64,000 nucleotides of DNA from Halisarca cf. caerulea (Eukaryota > Porifera > Demospongiae > Chondrillida > Halisarcidae): assembly GCA_963170055.1 (NCBI GenBank), contig CAUJGJ010000444.1, forward strand, positions 8,020,618 through 8,084,617. The letters run 5' to 3'. Shown here in pieces: positions 22,201-33,038 of the stretch. A program made the position numbers and the translations under genes. The notes below the pieces were generated by a model. It searched no databases. It had not been told where the DNA came from and worked only from the letters and a program-made list of their open reading frames with translations. Numbering within the stretch: position 1 is the stretch's first letter; every line of letters begins with the position of its first letter.

Positions 22201-23028
22201 AATGATTTCTTAGGATAGCTTTCACACGAATCACAATAGCGAAGTATGCTCTAACTTTTTACATGTAAATTTTACCATTCCTCTCCAAAGATGAGATTGG
22301 TCAAATTAGCCTTTACGCACCTATATATACCTTCAAGCACCTATATATATAACTCACAAAGGTAGGATATGTGCATACTTTGCATATGAAAAATGGCAGT
22401 TTTCAGGTACGATCAATGGCTAAACTGACCATCTCAGAATAGCACCATTTTGAAATATGTGATACTAAAACGGTTCAAAGTATATATCGAATACATACTT
22501 GGTTTGCAGCAGATAGCTTTCATTCAAAAGAAAAATGAGGGAATCTTAATCCTTATAATTTGAAAATAACACCTATGCTGCATTTATTGTAAAGCTGAGG
22601 CTTTCTACTTGAATCTTTGTTCTTAAAGGGGTAGTATTGGCTAAAGGGGGTCTAAATTTTGTTTGAATGACTACAACTGCATGAATATGGTAGCTATGCT
22701 TCTCAAAGTTTGCTTACGAATTCTAGGTAATTGCACCAATTTCTGGAATATGCAATTAATTGTTATCTCCCATAATTGATTGAGTTATCACATGAAATAA
22801 AAATGCCCCTCTCTCCAACATATCCCACAACAAAGTTTAATGACACTTGCAGGATTCAAGGTATGCTCACCAACCCTTCACGGTATTTAAAAGAACCTTC
22901 ATTGGAGGTCCCAAAGGCAGGATTTCCAGTTTTTCCGTTTTGCGATGAAAATATGAGTGGATATGCATTGGCATATTTTTTCTCATGAGCGGCACGTAAT
23001 GAAGCTAAATCTTGCCGTTAAACCTTAA
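22200..23028. other. Intronic/intergenic, nothing assigned
   Basis: AT-rich with no recognisable gene. It lies inside the proposed large intron of the plus-strand gene. Confidence 0.4.
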
Positions 23029-23777
23029 ACGTTTGTAAGCCAGTTTTCTGGCGCGACCCCTAAAGTTCGTATTTTGTAATTTCGTCCTATTATATTGATT
23101 CTTTAGCAGTGTGTTAATACTGGATACATATGTAACTTTGTATAGTATCAACCTTGTGCGATCAGTACAAAAGAAAATACACCCTATTAAAAGTTGCTAT
23201 TATACAAAAATTTACAAGAAACGCCAGTAGATATACGGAAATTTCAAAAGTTTACGGACCTAAAATGGCTACCCATGTTGCGTACCTGAAACATTTTAGT
23301 GGATTTCTTGCCTAATTTTAGTTCTACGTCGTTTCTCCTTACTTGAAATGTGGATGAAGGTACTCATGAAGAGGATTTGAGCAATCATAATCTTCTGGAA
23401 TGAATCAGGTAGTTTTCCGTTCATATCTGAAGTTAGTACGGATAAACTGTTCTTAGTATTCTCCATGAAATGGACATTAGACGCTTTTCTGTTTAGAAAT
23501 GGTGTTCTTTGTGTAGAATACAAAGTGTACAAAGCTTTTTATGCACTAAGCATGATTTTTAACCATAGCTGTAAATGCGCACGTATTGCAAGACTCAGCT
23601 TATGGAAGTTTTACTTCGTCATCAAGATTGAAAACCGACTAAATAAGTGCAAACAAGGGCTGATGAAGTCTACCTAATATGCTACGACAACATACTAAGC
23701 ATATAAGAAAGTTTCACAATCAAAATACCGGCAATTTTAAAGCTTGAAGTCTGTGCCAGATATCTGGCTTACAAACG
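23029..23777. mobile_element. TTAA-flanked MITE (749 bp), CGTTTGTAAGCCAG ends
   Basis: TTAA at 23025-23028 is followed by ACGTTTGTAAGCCAG. The complemented right end is CGTTTGTAAGCCAGATATC with TTAA at 23778-23781. The TIRs are offset by one base. The TTAA target suggests piggyBac-type mobilisation. No coding. Confidence 0.7.
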
Positions 23778-23889
23778 TTAAGGGTCTAGATTTTCACCGG
23801 AAACGCAAACGATTAAGGGTTAAGTCCTTCATTTTGTGTTAAACTTTCTACGTTAGTGTTTGTAAGGCTGTACAGATCATCTCATCATA

Positions 23890-24293
23890 GTTATTCCAAC
23901 TAATTGATATGGACAACATCGTCTTTCACATTTACCGATAGAGTGGTGACCAAGAAGCTCGTCGAAATGCCTAAGTTGGTTGAAGATTGATCCAGAAATT
24001 ATTTCAAACAGTGTAAACCAAAATCGCGCACCTCGATGTAGACAATTGGCAGCCGTTCAACTTTCTTTGTTGCCGATGCTTGACTTTCATCAATTCTTTT
24101 CTCTGTTAACTATGTCTTATGGATCGGGCATTTCCATTGAACTTGCTTTCACTCACGTATCGATCACTCCCTTGTTTATCAACTTTAAGGCTTTGAAATC
24201 CTCCTCACTTTGGAGCAAAAAAGTGTAGGGTTATGTCACATCAGAAATCACATAACTATCATGTGAAAGGCATTTCTTCACAAAGGAGATCTT
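23890..24293 (+). repeat. Family C repeat, second copy, left part
   Basis: Homologous to 12290-12580 and cut at 24293 by the Harbinger element; it resumes at 27195. The intact copy at 12290-13116 shows the uninterrupted sequence, so this serves as an empty-site control. Confidence 0.75.
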
Positions 24294-24719
24294 AGCCTTG
24301 TCCACACGTGATTTGACTTCGAAGTGCATTGGGCGACTTTGCGGTTAGGAGGCTTTCCAATTCGCATTGAAATTTTCAGATTATGTCCACACGATTATAA
24401 AGCAATGGCAAGGTAGGCCGCGCGAATTGTCACGTGCCTCTGATAAAATGGCGTTGTCTGCAGTGGAACTGATTTTTATGAGTTGCATAGTATTCAGGTT
24501 ACTTATGGTAATGCACCATCGTCGTTTTTATACCAATAGAAATCGTCGCTGCTTACAACTTGAGCACGCAAGTATTGTTAGGTATCGTTTTTTTCTCAGG
24601 AGAAGAATGCTGCGTCAAAGGTGAGCGATTACTATACCACCGTGCCTACGACTGTCCGTTTAGTGCTTATATTTTGAGTCACTACTTCTCGTCTTGTTTT
24701 CCTAAGGATTGCTTTATCG

Positions 24720-25806
24720 ATGATTTTGAATATTTGCCGCGCTGACTTCACCCCACGTGTTACTTGGTCCCAAGAGAGAAGTTTGCAATGGTGGTCCAGT
24801 GTTTCCCGGAATGTCAATGATAGCTGGTGGAAGAATAACTTGCGAATGTCTCATTCTACTTTCACCTTTATCTGTCGAGAGTTGTCTCCCTATATCAGTA
24901 AGCATTCAACTGCCATGAGGGAACCAATGGAGTTGGAACGAAGAGTAGCTGTCACTATACAGGACTCTTGGGGAGTTATTTGGGCTTGGGCGTTCCACTG
25001 TTGGGAAGATTGTCCTGGAAACCTGTCAGGCAATTGCAAAACATTTGCTTCATGTGTACGTGCACTTTCCCAAGGACAGAGAACTAACACATGTGATCCA
25101 TGGTTTTGATGCCAAGTCTGGTTTTCCACAAGTTGCTGGTGCCATCGATGGGACACACATTCCCATCATACGACCACATAAAAATGCCACAGACTATTTT
25201 AATCGTAAGGGATATCATTCTGTGGTGATGCAGGGAGTGGTTGACTTTCGTGGGTTATTTACTGATGTGTACATTGGCTGGCCTGGACGTGTGCATGATG
25301 CGCGGATTTTTTCAAACTTGGACTTGTTTGTGAAAGGTTCAAATAAGCAACTGTTCCCAGACCAGACTACGACCATCAACGGCTTCAACCTTCCTATTGT
25401 TTTAGTTGGAGACCCTGCATATCCGCTTTTACCTTGGATGATGAAACCATACCCTGAACATACAGGGATGCCTCGTAAGCATCAGAGATTTAATTACAGG
25501 CTCAGCAAAGCAAGAATAACTGTTGAACATGCCTTTGGCCGACTCAAAGGGAGATGGCGTTGTCTACTAAAGCGTATGGACTACCATTTGGATAATGTCC
25601 CCAGTGTTGTTGCAGCGTGTGTAGTCCTGTACAACATATGCGAGTCACTAGGGGATAGGTGCCAAGACAATTGGGTTGTGGCTGATGATTTGAATAGAAG
25701 AGAACTAGGGAATGAAGATTACAGAGAGGGAACCTCTGTAGGTATCGATGCTCCTACAAGCTGGGACATTAGAGAAACATTTGCTGACTATTTGTGCACA
25801 TTGTAA
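24720..25806 (+). pseudogene. Harbinger transposase (HARBI1-like, DDE_Tnp_4), one small deletion
   Basis: Cut-and-paste nuclease of PIF/Harbinger elements. Two overlapping frames encode it: 24720 to about 24960 (N-terminal helical part ending AVTI) and about 24962-25806. The second begins LGELFGLGRSTVGKIV, the helix-turn-helix-like segment, and carries catalytic GAIDGTHIPI (Asp35 counted from 25045), VGDPAYPLLPWMMKPY (Asp123) and VEHAFGRLKGRW (Glu161). At the join the family's usual residues after AVTI are missing, so a short out-of-frame deletion near 24955-24962 is likelier than an intron. The first exon or start upstream of 24720 is uncertain. It pairs with the minus-strand Myb-like gene that ends 78 bp downstream. 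Confidence 0.9.
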
Positions 25807-25883
25807 CTAGACGTATACAGTAGTATTATTGTATTCAAATATGCTGTCATTATCAAATAAATAGTAGTTATTAATAAAACCTA

Positions 25884-27001
25884 TTAATTAAAACTGGAGC
25901 GTGGAGGCTCTGGTGATTCCTCCTGCTGTGGAGTACTTGGGGTGAAGGACAACTGTGATGGTTGTCCCTGTCTTGGAGTAACTGGCTGTGAACTTGGAAC
26001 TGAACCAGATACAGGTGCCGGAGCTGTCAGATATGGAATAGGAGGAGGTCCATAACCAGCAAACACCATCATCATTTGCTGCATCTGCTGCATGAAAACT
26101 GTTGCATCCTCATCATATGGGCTTCCTCCCGAGCAGCTCTCCTTTCCTCAATTTCTGCCTCACTCTTCAATCTCTTCTCTTCAAACTCAAGGAAACGCCT
26201 GTCGGACTCTTCTGTCTGCTTCTCCAAGGTTTCCAACACCTCTGCCATTTGCCGATCAGAGTCTGTCCTCTTCCTTCGAATCCCAACAGCTGCTGAAGAC
26301 ATTACCGTACCTGTTGTTGTGGTCGTTGTGCCTGTTGTTGTTATTGTTGTGGTCGTCATCGTAGTCGTACCTGTATCTGTTGTTTCTCCAGCAGCCGGAA
26401 ATTCTGTTAGTAGTGGTGGTGTTGGAGGTGGTGGTGATATTGGTGATGGAGGTGGTGGTGTGTCCAGAGAAGCTCTGGATGATGGAAAAGACATTTCTCC
26501 TGAATTGTCATCATCACCTTCCCCTGTGCTAATTCCTTCCTGCTGAGCCTCACCACCACTGCTACCAGCAACCACCTCAGAGGTGCTACTCTGGTTCTCT
26601 CTCTCTTCCTTAGCAGGTTATTCATTAGGTGGTATCTGGTGGCTGTCATCTAAGCTGTTGCTGGAGGGTGGAGTGGAACTTGATAGGAGATTCGTAGGTC
26701 TGGAAGCCGGTCTATGCCCCAGAATCCTGTCAATGGCATCGAAAAAGACGAAGTTGGACCTCCCTCTGCCACTTCGGCTATTATCATCTTTGATCTTCCT
26801 GTAACTGGCAGTTAAATTCTTGATTTTAACTCGACACTGCTGCCAAGTACGGTTGTAGCCCAGTCTCACGAAATCGCGCTGAATTCGCTGGTAAATTGCT
26901 TTGTTTCGAATGGCAACTGCCAATTCTGATTGTGTGCGGGTATCTCCCCACAAATTGAGTAGCGCTCTCGTTTCTTGGACAGACCAAGAAGAACCAGCCA
27001 T
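25884..27001 (-). pseudogene. Harbinger accessory Myb/SANT-like DNA-binding protein, one stop and one frameshift
   Basis: The second Harbinger protein, which binds DNA and helps the transposase enter the nucleus and reach the ends. The start at 27001 (MAGSSWSVQETRALLNLW) opens a trihelix Myb/SANT domain of about 90 residues with RTWQQCRVKIKNLTASYRKIK. Then an in-frame TAA at 26618-26620 is followed in the same frame by a Ser/Pro/Thr-rich linker (including poly-Thr) and a charged coiled-coil (EVLETLEKQTEESDRRF...EERRAAREEA). Near 26095 a one-base shift moves reading to the frame that ends at 25884 with a Met/Gln-rich and Pro-rich tail. It converges on the transposase. The two lesions make it defective, although the DNA-binding domain is intact. 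Confidence 0.85.
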
Positions 27002-27194
27002 CTCTCACCACGTTAGGCACGCTTCGAAGAAAAGGGGCGAATCCGGATTCAATCCACGTGCAGAGGTAGATTGAGTAATGAGCATTGTAATTCGCTTCCA
27101 TAAATGCGCATTATGTGTGGACGCTCCCGATTTGGATTTAAAGTGGATTCAATGCGAATTCGATCCGGATTCAGGCCCCCGTGTAGACACGGCT

Positions 27195-27500
27195 CTTGTC
27201 AGAAAACTGCTGTGTCGTGGAGTAAATCAGCGGATCGTCATAGGAACCTTCTGAGGGTTTTATTGCTATCACTGTTGGGTACTTCGAATTTTACCCATGG
27301 GGGGTTTGCTTTTCCAGGGAGTTATTGCAGATTATTCAGAGCATTGTAAGTTTTCTTGAATATCTTTAAAACTTTCAGTGTTCAAAACCCCCTCGGGTAG
27401 AATTTATCGAATATCACATTAGTTTATTCTTATTTGTTTGTGTTTGGAGAAGTATAAGTTTCACTGATCATTACCTTTATTTGGTGACGTCATCATATCG
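27195..27500 (+). repeat. Family C repeat, second copy, right part
   Basis: Continues the match to 12590-12820, including the inverted arms 'tttacccatggggggttt' (about 27290) and 'aaaaccccctcgggtagaat' (about 27383). Confidence 0.75.
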
Positions 27501-27525
27501 CGTGACAGCCTTGTGACAAAGGGCA

Positions 27526-27848
27526 TATATGGACCTTACAGGCACTTCCGGTGAAAGTAAAATAATATAGGGGCCGCCGGAAGGCGGCCCAAAAATGGCT
27601 GCTTGAAGGAAAGAAGACTTTAACAAGCAAAGGCTTTATCCAACTGGATAAAACCGTGGCTGAAACTGCCAAAATTAAGCTAATTTTCTTCAAAATTGTA
27701 ACGAAGGCGAAAATTACAAAGTTGAAGGATAATAAACCTTCGTAAACCTGATACCATTTCTGCAGGATAAACCATTATAACATATTTGCAAGTAATTCGG
27801 GACGAGAGGCGGCAGCCCCACCAGTTTTTACCCGAATTACTTGTTACA
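27526..27848. repeat. Hairpin-family pieces: one first end (minus) abutting a second-subfamily copy (plus)
   Basis: 27526-27596 is a minus-oriented first end ('cacttccggtgaaagtaaaa', GGCCGCC hairpin). 27597-27848 matches the complement of 53228-53440 ('gataccatttctgcaggata', 'cgaaggcgaaaattacaaag') and ends with the second-end hairpin 'gtaattcgg...ccgaattacttgtta'. It is a subfamily distinct from 21323-21632. Confidence 0.6.
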
Positions 27849-27924
27849 GTGTATAAGCTAAAAGGGAAGGATAGTCAGCAAGAAATTGCCTAAGTGTTGT
27901 GAAAGTGTTGGACAAGTTGCATTA

Positions 27925-27990
27925 GCACAAAGCAACTTCAATGGCCATGGGTAGGCAGCCTGTGAGTTTTTAAACTCGAATCACTTGTTA
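27925..27990 (+). repeat. Hairpin-family remnant (second end)
   Basis: 'gggtaggcagcctgtgagtt' and 'aaactcgaatcacttgtta' match the second end. The rest is lost. Confidence 0.45.
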
Positions 27991-28379
27991 TTTATTATGC
28001 TAGTGCATGGGGCTGTACAAATTTTGATATGCCCATGAGATACTGTCACATGTCCAACATGGTTAAATAATAATAATTCATTAGACCCTCACCTGCATTC
28101 CATTTGCCCATATTAGGATGTTAGCAGGAAGTGGGAGGATGTACTTTGAAGAATCCAATCAAGAACGCAACAAAGCCATCTGAGGATGACTGTAGTGCTT
28201 TAGAAGTGTTAAACAAGTTCATTTCAGTGTACAGAAGCATTAGCTGAGTAGAATTGTCTACATTTGTATACCTGATAAGCTCAGCCTACCAGTAAGTGAA
28301 ATACTACTGATGTGCATGAACTCTTAGCTTTTGGAGTTTATCTACAACTACCTATTCTCCTTTCCCTACCGCTTTCCAG

Positions 28380-28561
28380 TAGATGAAGAACTAGTGACTG
28401 TGTTTCTCAGTGTCTCTAAAGCTTTTAACACATTCTGGGTCTATTACTGTGATTCCAGGCTGGCTGTTAGTACTGACATTAAGGATTTAACAGAGAATTT
28501 AACACTGAGGTTTGTTTATCCCAATAGTCCGGCACTTTTTGAGGCAGTTTACATTGTTTGA
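28380..28561 (+). CDS. Probable last exon of the unrecognised plus-strand gene
   Basis: A strong pyrimidine-rich acceptor (tctcctttccctaccgctttccag) is followed by 60 open codons (VDEELVTVFLSVSKAFNTFW to FEAVYIV) and TGA. It accepts a phase-1 upstream exon, matching the end of 20491-20713. If joined, the intron spans 20714-28379 and contains the Harbinger element and several MITEs. I do not recognise a domain. Confidence 0.4.
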
Positions 28562-28681
28562 GTTATATGGGGCAGTAGTTATAATGAAACTATATAAAAC
28601 TGAAAAAGGATGTAGGGATGAGTAGTCAAGTTGTAAGAAAAACACTGGAATAAGGTCAAGTTGTTTGCCCTCTTAAGCATA

Positions 28682-29493
28682 GAGGTCGCTTATATAAACG
28701 CATATCAAACGTGCACGGAATGGCAAACTCGCGAGCGAATCGCCAAGATTCGACCGAGTATAAAAGGGGGGGTGGTACCACTCCTAAAAGTTAATTGAGC
28801 GTGCAATTCAAACGACCAAAGAGAAGTTCTCCTCAAAGGAGATTCTTCGTGGTTTTAACACACCTAACACTAAACCATTCAATACGTTTTACACTTGAAG
28901 TAAGCACACAAGTGATATAGAACACTTCCGTACCTGAATTTACCAAAATCGCACAGAGATGACAAAGTCGGCAAAGGATGTCCTGTGAAAGGTTACTCCT
29001 TGGCCACACAGTGACAGTTATGCTTAAAGAACGAAAGTACTCAAAGCAATTTAACGAGCAAACAGAGCGTGCCTGGAGTTATTTACGATGGCAGAACCCA
29101 GAAACCGAAAGTGCTCCCACACCACAAAGAACAGTGGAAGAAGTTCAGAACCAGCAATTTCCCTTTAAGAATGTTGTCAATAAACGTTCGTAACACTTCG
29201 TGTTGTTTTTTCAAGCTCGGAAAGGCTTCGGTAATCGAAAGGAGCCTAGAAAAGTGCATTTCTTCCTTTCTTGAATCATCTCTTCTGGATTTGCCTTCCA
29301 AAGTTCTGAATTTGTATAATTTCTCTTGCGTTGTGTTAGTATTGCTTGTATGTATGTATAGGTCTGTATTGTTTAGTACAGAATAAACGCCAAGAAACAT
29401 GTTCAATTTCTTCGTGAGTAAATACATTAGTCGGCCATCTTGTTCCATATTCTCCATAAACGTGTAGCCACCCCCCTTTTTATAAGCGACCTC
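28682..29493. mobile_element. TA-flanked MITE (812 bp), GAGGTCGCTTATA ends
   Basis: The left GAGGTCGCTTATA and complemented right GAGGTCGCTTATAAAA are flanked by TA (28680-28681, 29494-29495). No protein is recognised inside. It is followed within ten bases by another MITE. Confidence 0.65.
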
Positions 29494-29502
29494 TACGTTT
29501 AA

Positions 29503-30269
29503 GGCCCGTTAGCCTATTTTGTGGCTCTAAACACTGAATACCATTAAGTCCCGCAGATTGCCTACATTGTGCAATCACAAAGAAATTTATATGGCTAGAT
29601 AGGATAAAGGAAGCTTAATAAAACTGCCAATTTTGAATGCCATACACTTAGGTATAATCAGTACAGAAAGCTCTAAAGATTGTACTAAAAACGCAAGTGA
29701 TCATAGAGTCATGGAATTATACAAACAGTCTACAAAGATATACAAACAACTAAAATGGCTGTTTGAAGATCCGTAATATTGCTTGGTTGTTTAGTCCGTT
29801 TTTTTCGGCTCAGTTGGAACTCCTTGCAGTAAAACTTAAACAGACCACTGAACGAAGAGTAATACGCTGTTCTGGACAGCAAGATTCACAATAAAAGTTC
29901 GTCCGATGTGTCTCCGTGTAGATTTTGCACTGTTATTGTTTTTAGTGTAACGATTTGCATTGTAACGATTTTCTAGGTAAATAATAGTATGCAGTAGAAT
30001 ATATAAAGACAATTGTGACCATTTTCTAGGCAAAGCAGGCCGAAACAAGACCTTACGTAGTTATAATGCTACTATACCAACAGGCGAGTAAGTGTGTGAG
30101 TAAAATGCGTACGAATATCACCTTATTGGTTAGCGAAGGCAAGCTTTTTGCTGGAGAAGATCTTTGAGGCAAGATATAACCAAAATATAATGTCTGGCAA
30201 CGTTTGCGCTCTTTGTAGATATAAAAAATCATTTCACAAAGCTTTCACCACTTTTTAGGCTAATGGGCC
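29503..30269. mobile_element. TTAA-flanked MITE (767 bp), GGCCCRTTAGCCTA ends
   Basis: TTAA at 29499-29502 then GGCCCGTTAGCCTA; the complemented right end is GGCCCATTAGCCTAAAAA with TTAA at 30270-30273. The TIRs are 14 bp with one mismatch. piggyBac-type target, no coding. Confidence 0.8.
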
Positions 30270-30273
30270 TTAA

Positions 30274-30841
30274 GGGGTAAATGGTGACAAAAACGCGGAC
30301 GTTAAAGTTTAATTAAGCTTAGTAAGTTTGTTGCAAGGGCTGGAAGTACATGGGGATAGATATGCACAGGGTGGGTATACACGGGGCTAGACGGGCATAG
30401 AACTACACAATTTGGTTGTACTGGGTACATTTTATACAACCAAACTAGTTATATTATGCCCATCCAGTCCATGTATATGCCTAGCACAATGTCCATCTAG
30501 CCTCATGTATGCCTAGCCCCATGCAGTCAAGCCCTATGTCCACCTAGGCCTGTGCATCAAACAACCCTACCTTCATTCAGTGTTTTTTCAAGAATCAATT
30601 ATTCATTCCTATATTCTTTTCTGTTTTTAAAAGTTTGGTATATTGTCAGTATTCCTTCTGCTTGAGTTTTCAGAGATCATTCAAAGTACATTTAGACCTA
30701 GACTTATTGTTTTATTTGCACTGTTCAGTGAGTGCAATGTACTCTTCACTTTCATTTTTAATGTTATTTGACACTCTGCAAATTTGTGCAATGCTATATG
30801 TGTTTTCTCCTCATAATGTACCTAAAAACAGAAATACAGCT
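30274..30841. repeat. Inverted repeat region in otherwise unassigned sequence
   Basis: Arms 30391-30421 (ggctagacgggcatagaact, 'aatttggttgta') and 30436-30475 ('tacaaccaaactagtt', 'atgcccatccagtcc') are imperfect complements that could fold. 'ctagcc'-rich sequence to 30560 resembles 59285-59400. The rest shows nothing. Confidence 0.45.
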
Positions 30842-31052
30842 AACAAGCGATTCGACTTTAAAAAACTCGTGGGCTGCCTACGGCCCTGGAAACTCGAATC
30901 ACTTGGAAATCGTCGTTATTGACTAAAATAATACTTCGAAGAACTCTTCTGGTCGAAAAGACTCTTCGCTGATAAAATCAGTAGCAAACGAATGAATTTT
31001 ACCGAAATATAGCCGAAAGATTACGTACCGACTTCACGTCTGCCATGTTGTT

Positions 31053-31086
<34 letters not shown>

Positions 31087-31185
31087 TAGATAGATATAGA
31101 TATAGATATAGACATCGTTCCGGACATTCCAGACACTTCCAGTGAAAGTAAAAACAATATAGGGCCGCCTGCCAGCGGCCCAAAA
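30842..31185 (-). repeat. Hairpin-family element, complete
   Basis: Minus-oriented copy of the element at 21323-21632. It begins with the stem aacaagcgattcg and ends GGGCCGCC...GCGGCCCAAAA, with an expanded (AT)n/(GATA)n run at 31057-31112 where the 21-kb copy has 22 bp of AT. Confidence 0.8.
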
Positions 31186-31613
31186 ACCCAAAGTTCTTTG
31201 TAATTTGTCACTGACATATAGCACAAAAGGAAGCTACCATACGAATACATATTGGCCTGAAGGCCTGCAGATTGCAACCAATAAGTTTCGTTGTCATGTC
31301 TGTAAAATCTACTTTTCGCAGAACAAATTTCTTTCAAAGGTACAAAAGGCACCATTGTAAAGAAATGATTTGCATTGGTTGCATCTTTCAATTGTAACCT
31401 TCTCACAATGTAGCTCAGAGAGGAGTCCATGGTTTCTTTTAGGGGGGGCAAAAAGAGTATTTCCCAGGGTTGCGACCCAGTTACTCCCCTTGAAATTTTG
31501 TCCATTACACATGCACTAATGCAATAATTGCATGTACAGTACTTAGAAACCTGCCTGAGTGGTCTGATATAGCCTAAGGTAACCTTGTGAAGCCTAAAAC
31601 CTCATTTTCCCTT
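31186..31613. other. Intergenic, nothing assigned
   Basis: No gene or repeat recognised. It contains a G-run (31441-31448) only. Confidence 0.4.
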
Positions 31614-32796
31614 GCATGTGGGACATGTCCGTGAGCTTCGAAATTGAACGGAGGTGTCTAACAGAAGGAATTTCACAACTTTAGCTGGCTTCGTGATACG
31701 ATGTCATGTGACCAGGCCAAGACCTGGGCAAAAAATATTATTGTAAAGATTTCAAAACCGTTCAAAACAGCCTTACATGACGTTCAAACTGCCAAAGATT
31801 GACTTGCTCAAGTGAAATAACCTTCATGTACGATGAATCTTAGTTGCGCATCGCCAGCCCCTTTTCCGTGATACCGTCAATTGCAAGAGTAAGGGCTAGT
31901 GATGCGAAACTAAGTGATCAAAAGCCTTCAAATTGAAGGTTGAATGCGTCAGTAAAATTTTGGGCTAACGCCGCTGGCTTACCAGGTCTGAGCTTCAGCG
32001 CTCTCTCCTTTAAGAACATCGTCCTTTATCTTCAATAACGTAGATCGCATACGAAAGTGCAGCAAAAGCCAACATTTGAGTTTTCCGTCTTTCTTGGCGA
32101 AGTAAGAGTACATATCAGCGAAATAAAGGTACGAAATGAAGTAACTTTGTCTAAGAATACAGGAATTGAGCCTCTATTCCACTTTACTAGTGACTCTCTT
32201 AGGTGACGTTACTTCTAATATCATGCGACAGTCATGTGACAAAATGGCTACCAGCTAGTTCTAGGCTAGTCTAAACTTCAATGGCTGGGAGCCAACGGCA
32301 AACAGCCCATTGGCATAGTTTTCCGCATTAGTCGGCTTTATTGTAGGATAATACACAATTTCCATGTGGGGGATTTTGATTCATTGCCTGATTCACAAGT
32401 TATAGGCAAAAAGGTGAGCTGACATTCTTTGAAATTGTGGTTTTTAGTGATTTTCTCTAAAACTATTAGAGATCTTAAAATCCCCCACATGGAAGTTTTA
32501 GATACTTAGATAAGAAACCTACATGCCAACATTTGTGCCTCCAGCTTTGAAACTGTGTTGGCTCCCGGCCATTTTTCATGTTTTTATATGTTTAGGGAAA
32601 ATGCATATAATTTTGTTAGAACTAACAAATGTTTTTTTAAGTTTGACATCAAACGAAAGGTAATATAGCTGTCTACACGATGATACCAGTTGTTAGACGA
32701 TAGCGCCTTTTTGTAGGAAGAAATATAACAAAAAGGTGAAGATAAATTTTGCAACCACTGAAACCATATAGATGCAAACGGACATGTTCCACATGC
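31614..32796 (+). repeat. Family A element, full length (1183 bp)
   Basis: GCATGTGGGACATGTCC at the left and GGACATGTTCCACATGC at the right. The interior matches 2540-3477 and the complement of 56541-57691. Internal inverted arms 'ttccatgtgggggattttga' (about 32360) and 'ttaaaatcccccacatggaa' (about 32475) form a hairpin conserved in the 56-kb copy. No coding. Confidence 0.8.
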
Positions 32797-33038
32797 GCTA
32801 GGGGAGCATGCTACTGATACCACATGCGTATCCGTCTTCCTCTTACATCACTATACTTTTTAATTACCCCCTCTTGGCCACTGTCCTCAAAGAAGCCTTA
32901 TATGTATACTCATCTTCACTCAAGTAATTATTCTTAATTCATTCCTTTCATTTACAACCCTCATGCAGACATCTCGGCTTGGGTGCAACACGCCAGCAAC
33001 TTTACCTATATGGATACACAATTTCTTAAAGGTTATCT

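Larger units (their letters stand above)
24294..27194. mobile_element. Harbinger (PIF/Harbinger) transposon, full length (2.9 kb)
   Basis: The left end AGCCTTGTCCACACG and complemented right end AGCCGTGTCTACACG match at 13 of 15 positions. The 3-bp target duplication CTT lies at 24291-24293 and 27195-27197. The related repeat at 12570-12600 reads straight through this point ('gagatcttgttgcaaactgc'), confirming both boundaries. It contains two divergently placed genes facing each other, as usual for the superfamily: a DDE transposase (plus) and a Myb/SANT-like DNA-binding protein (minus). Confidence 0.95.

Noticed and set aside
31021..31224. Short open frames shared by hairpin elements (for example 31021-31224, 53663-53869, 21214-21551)
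   Set aside because: They run through the (AT)n tract and the GC hairpins in several frames at once, with no conserved start or codon pattern; they are translations of a non-coding repeat.
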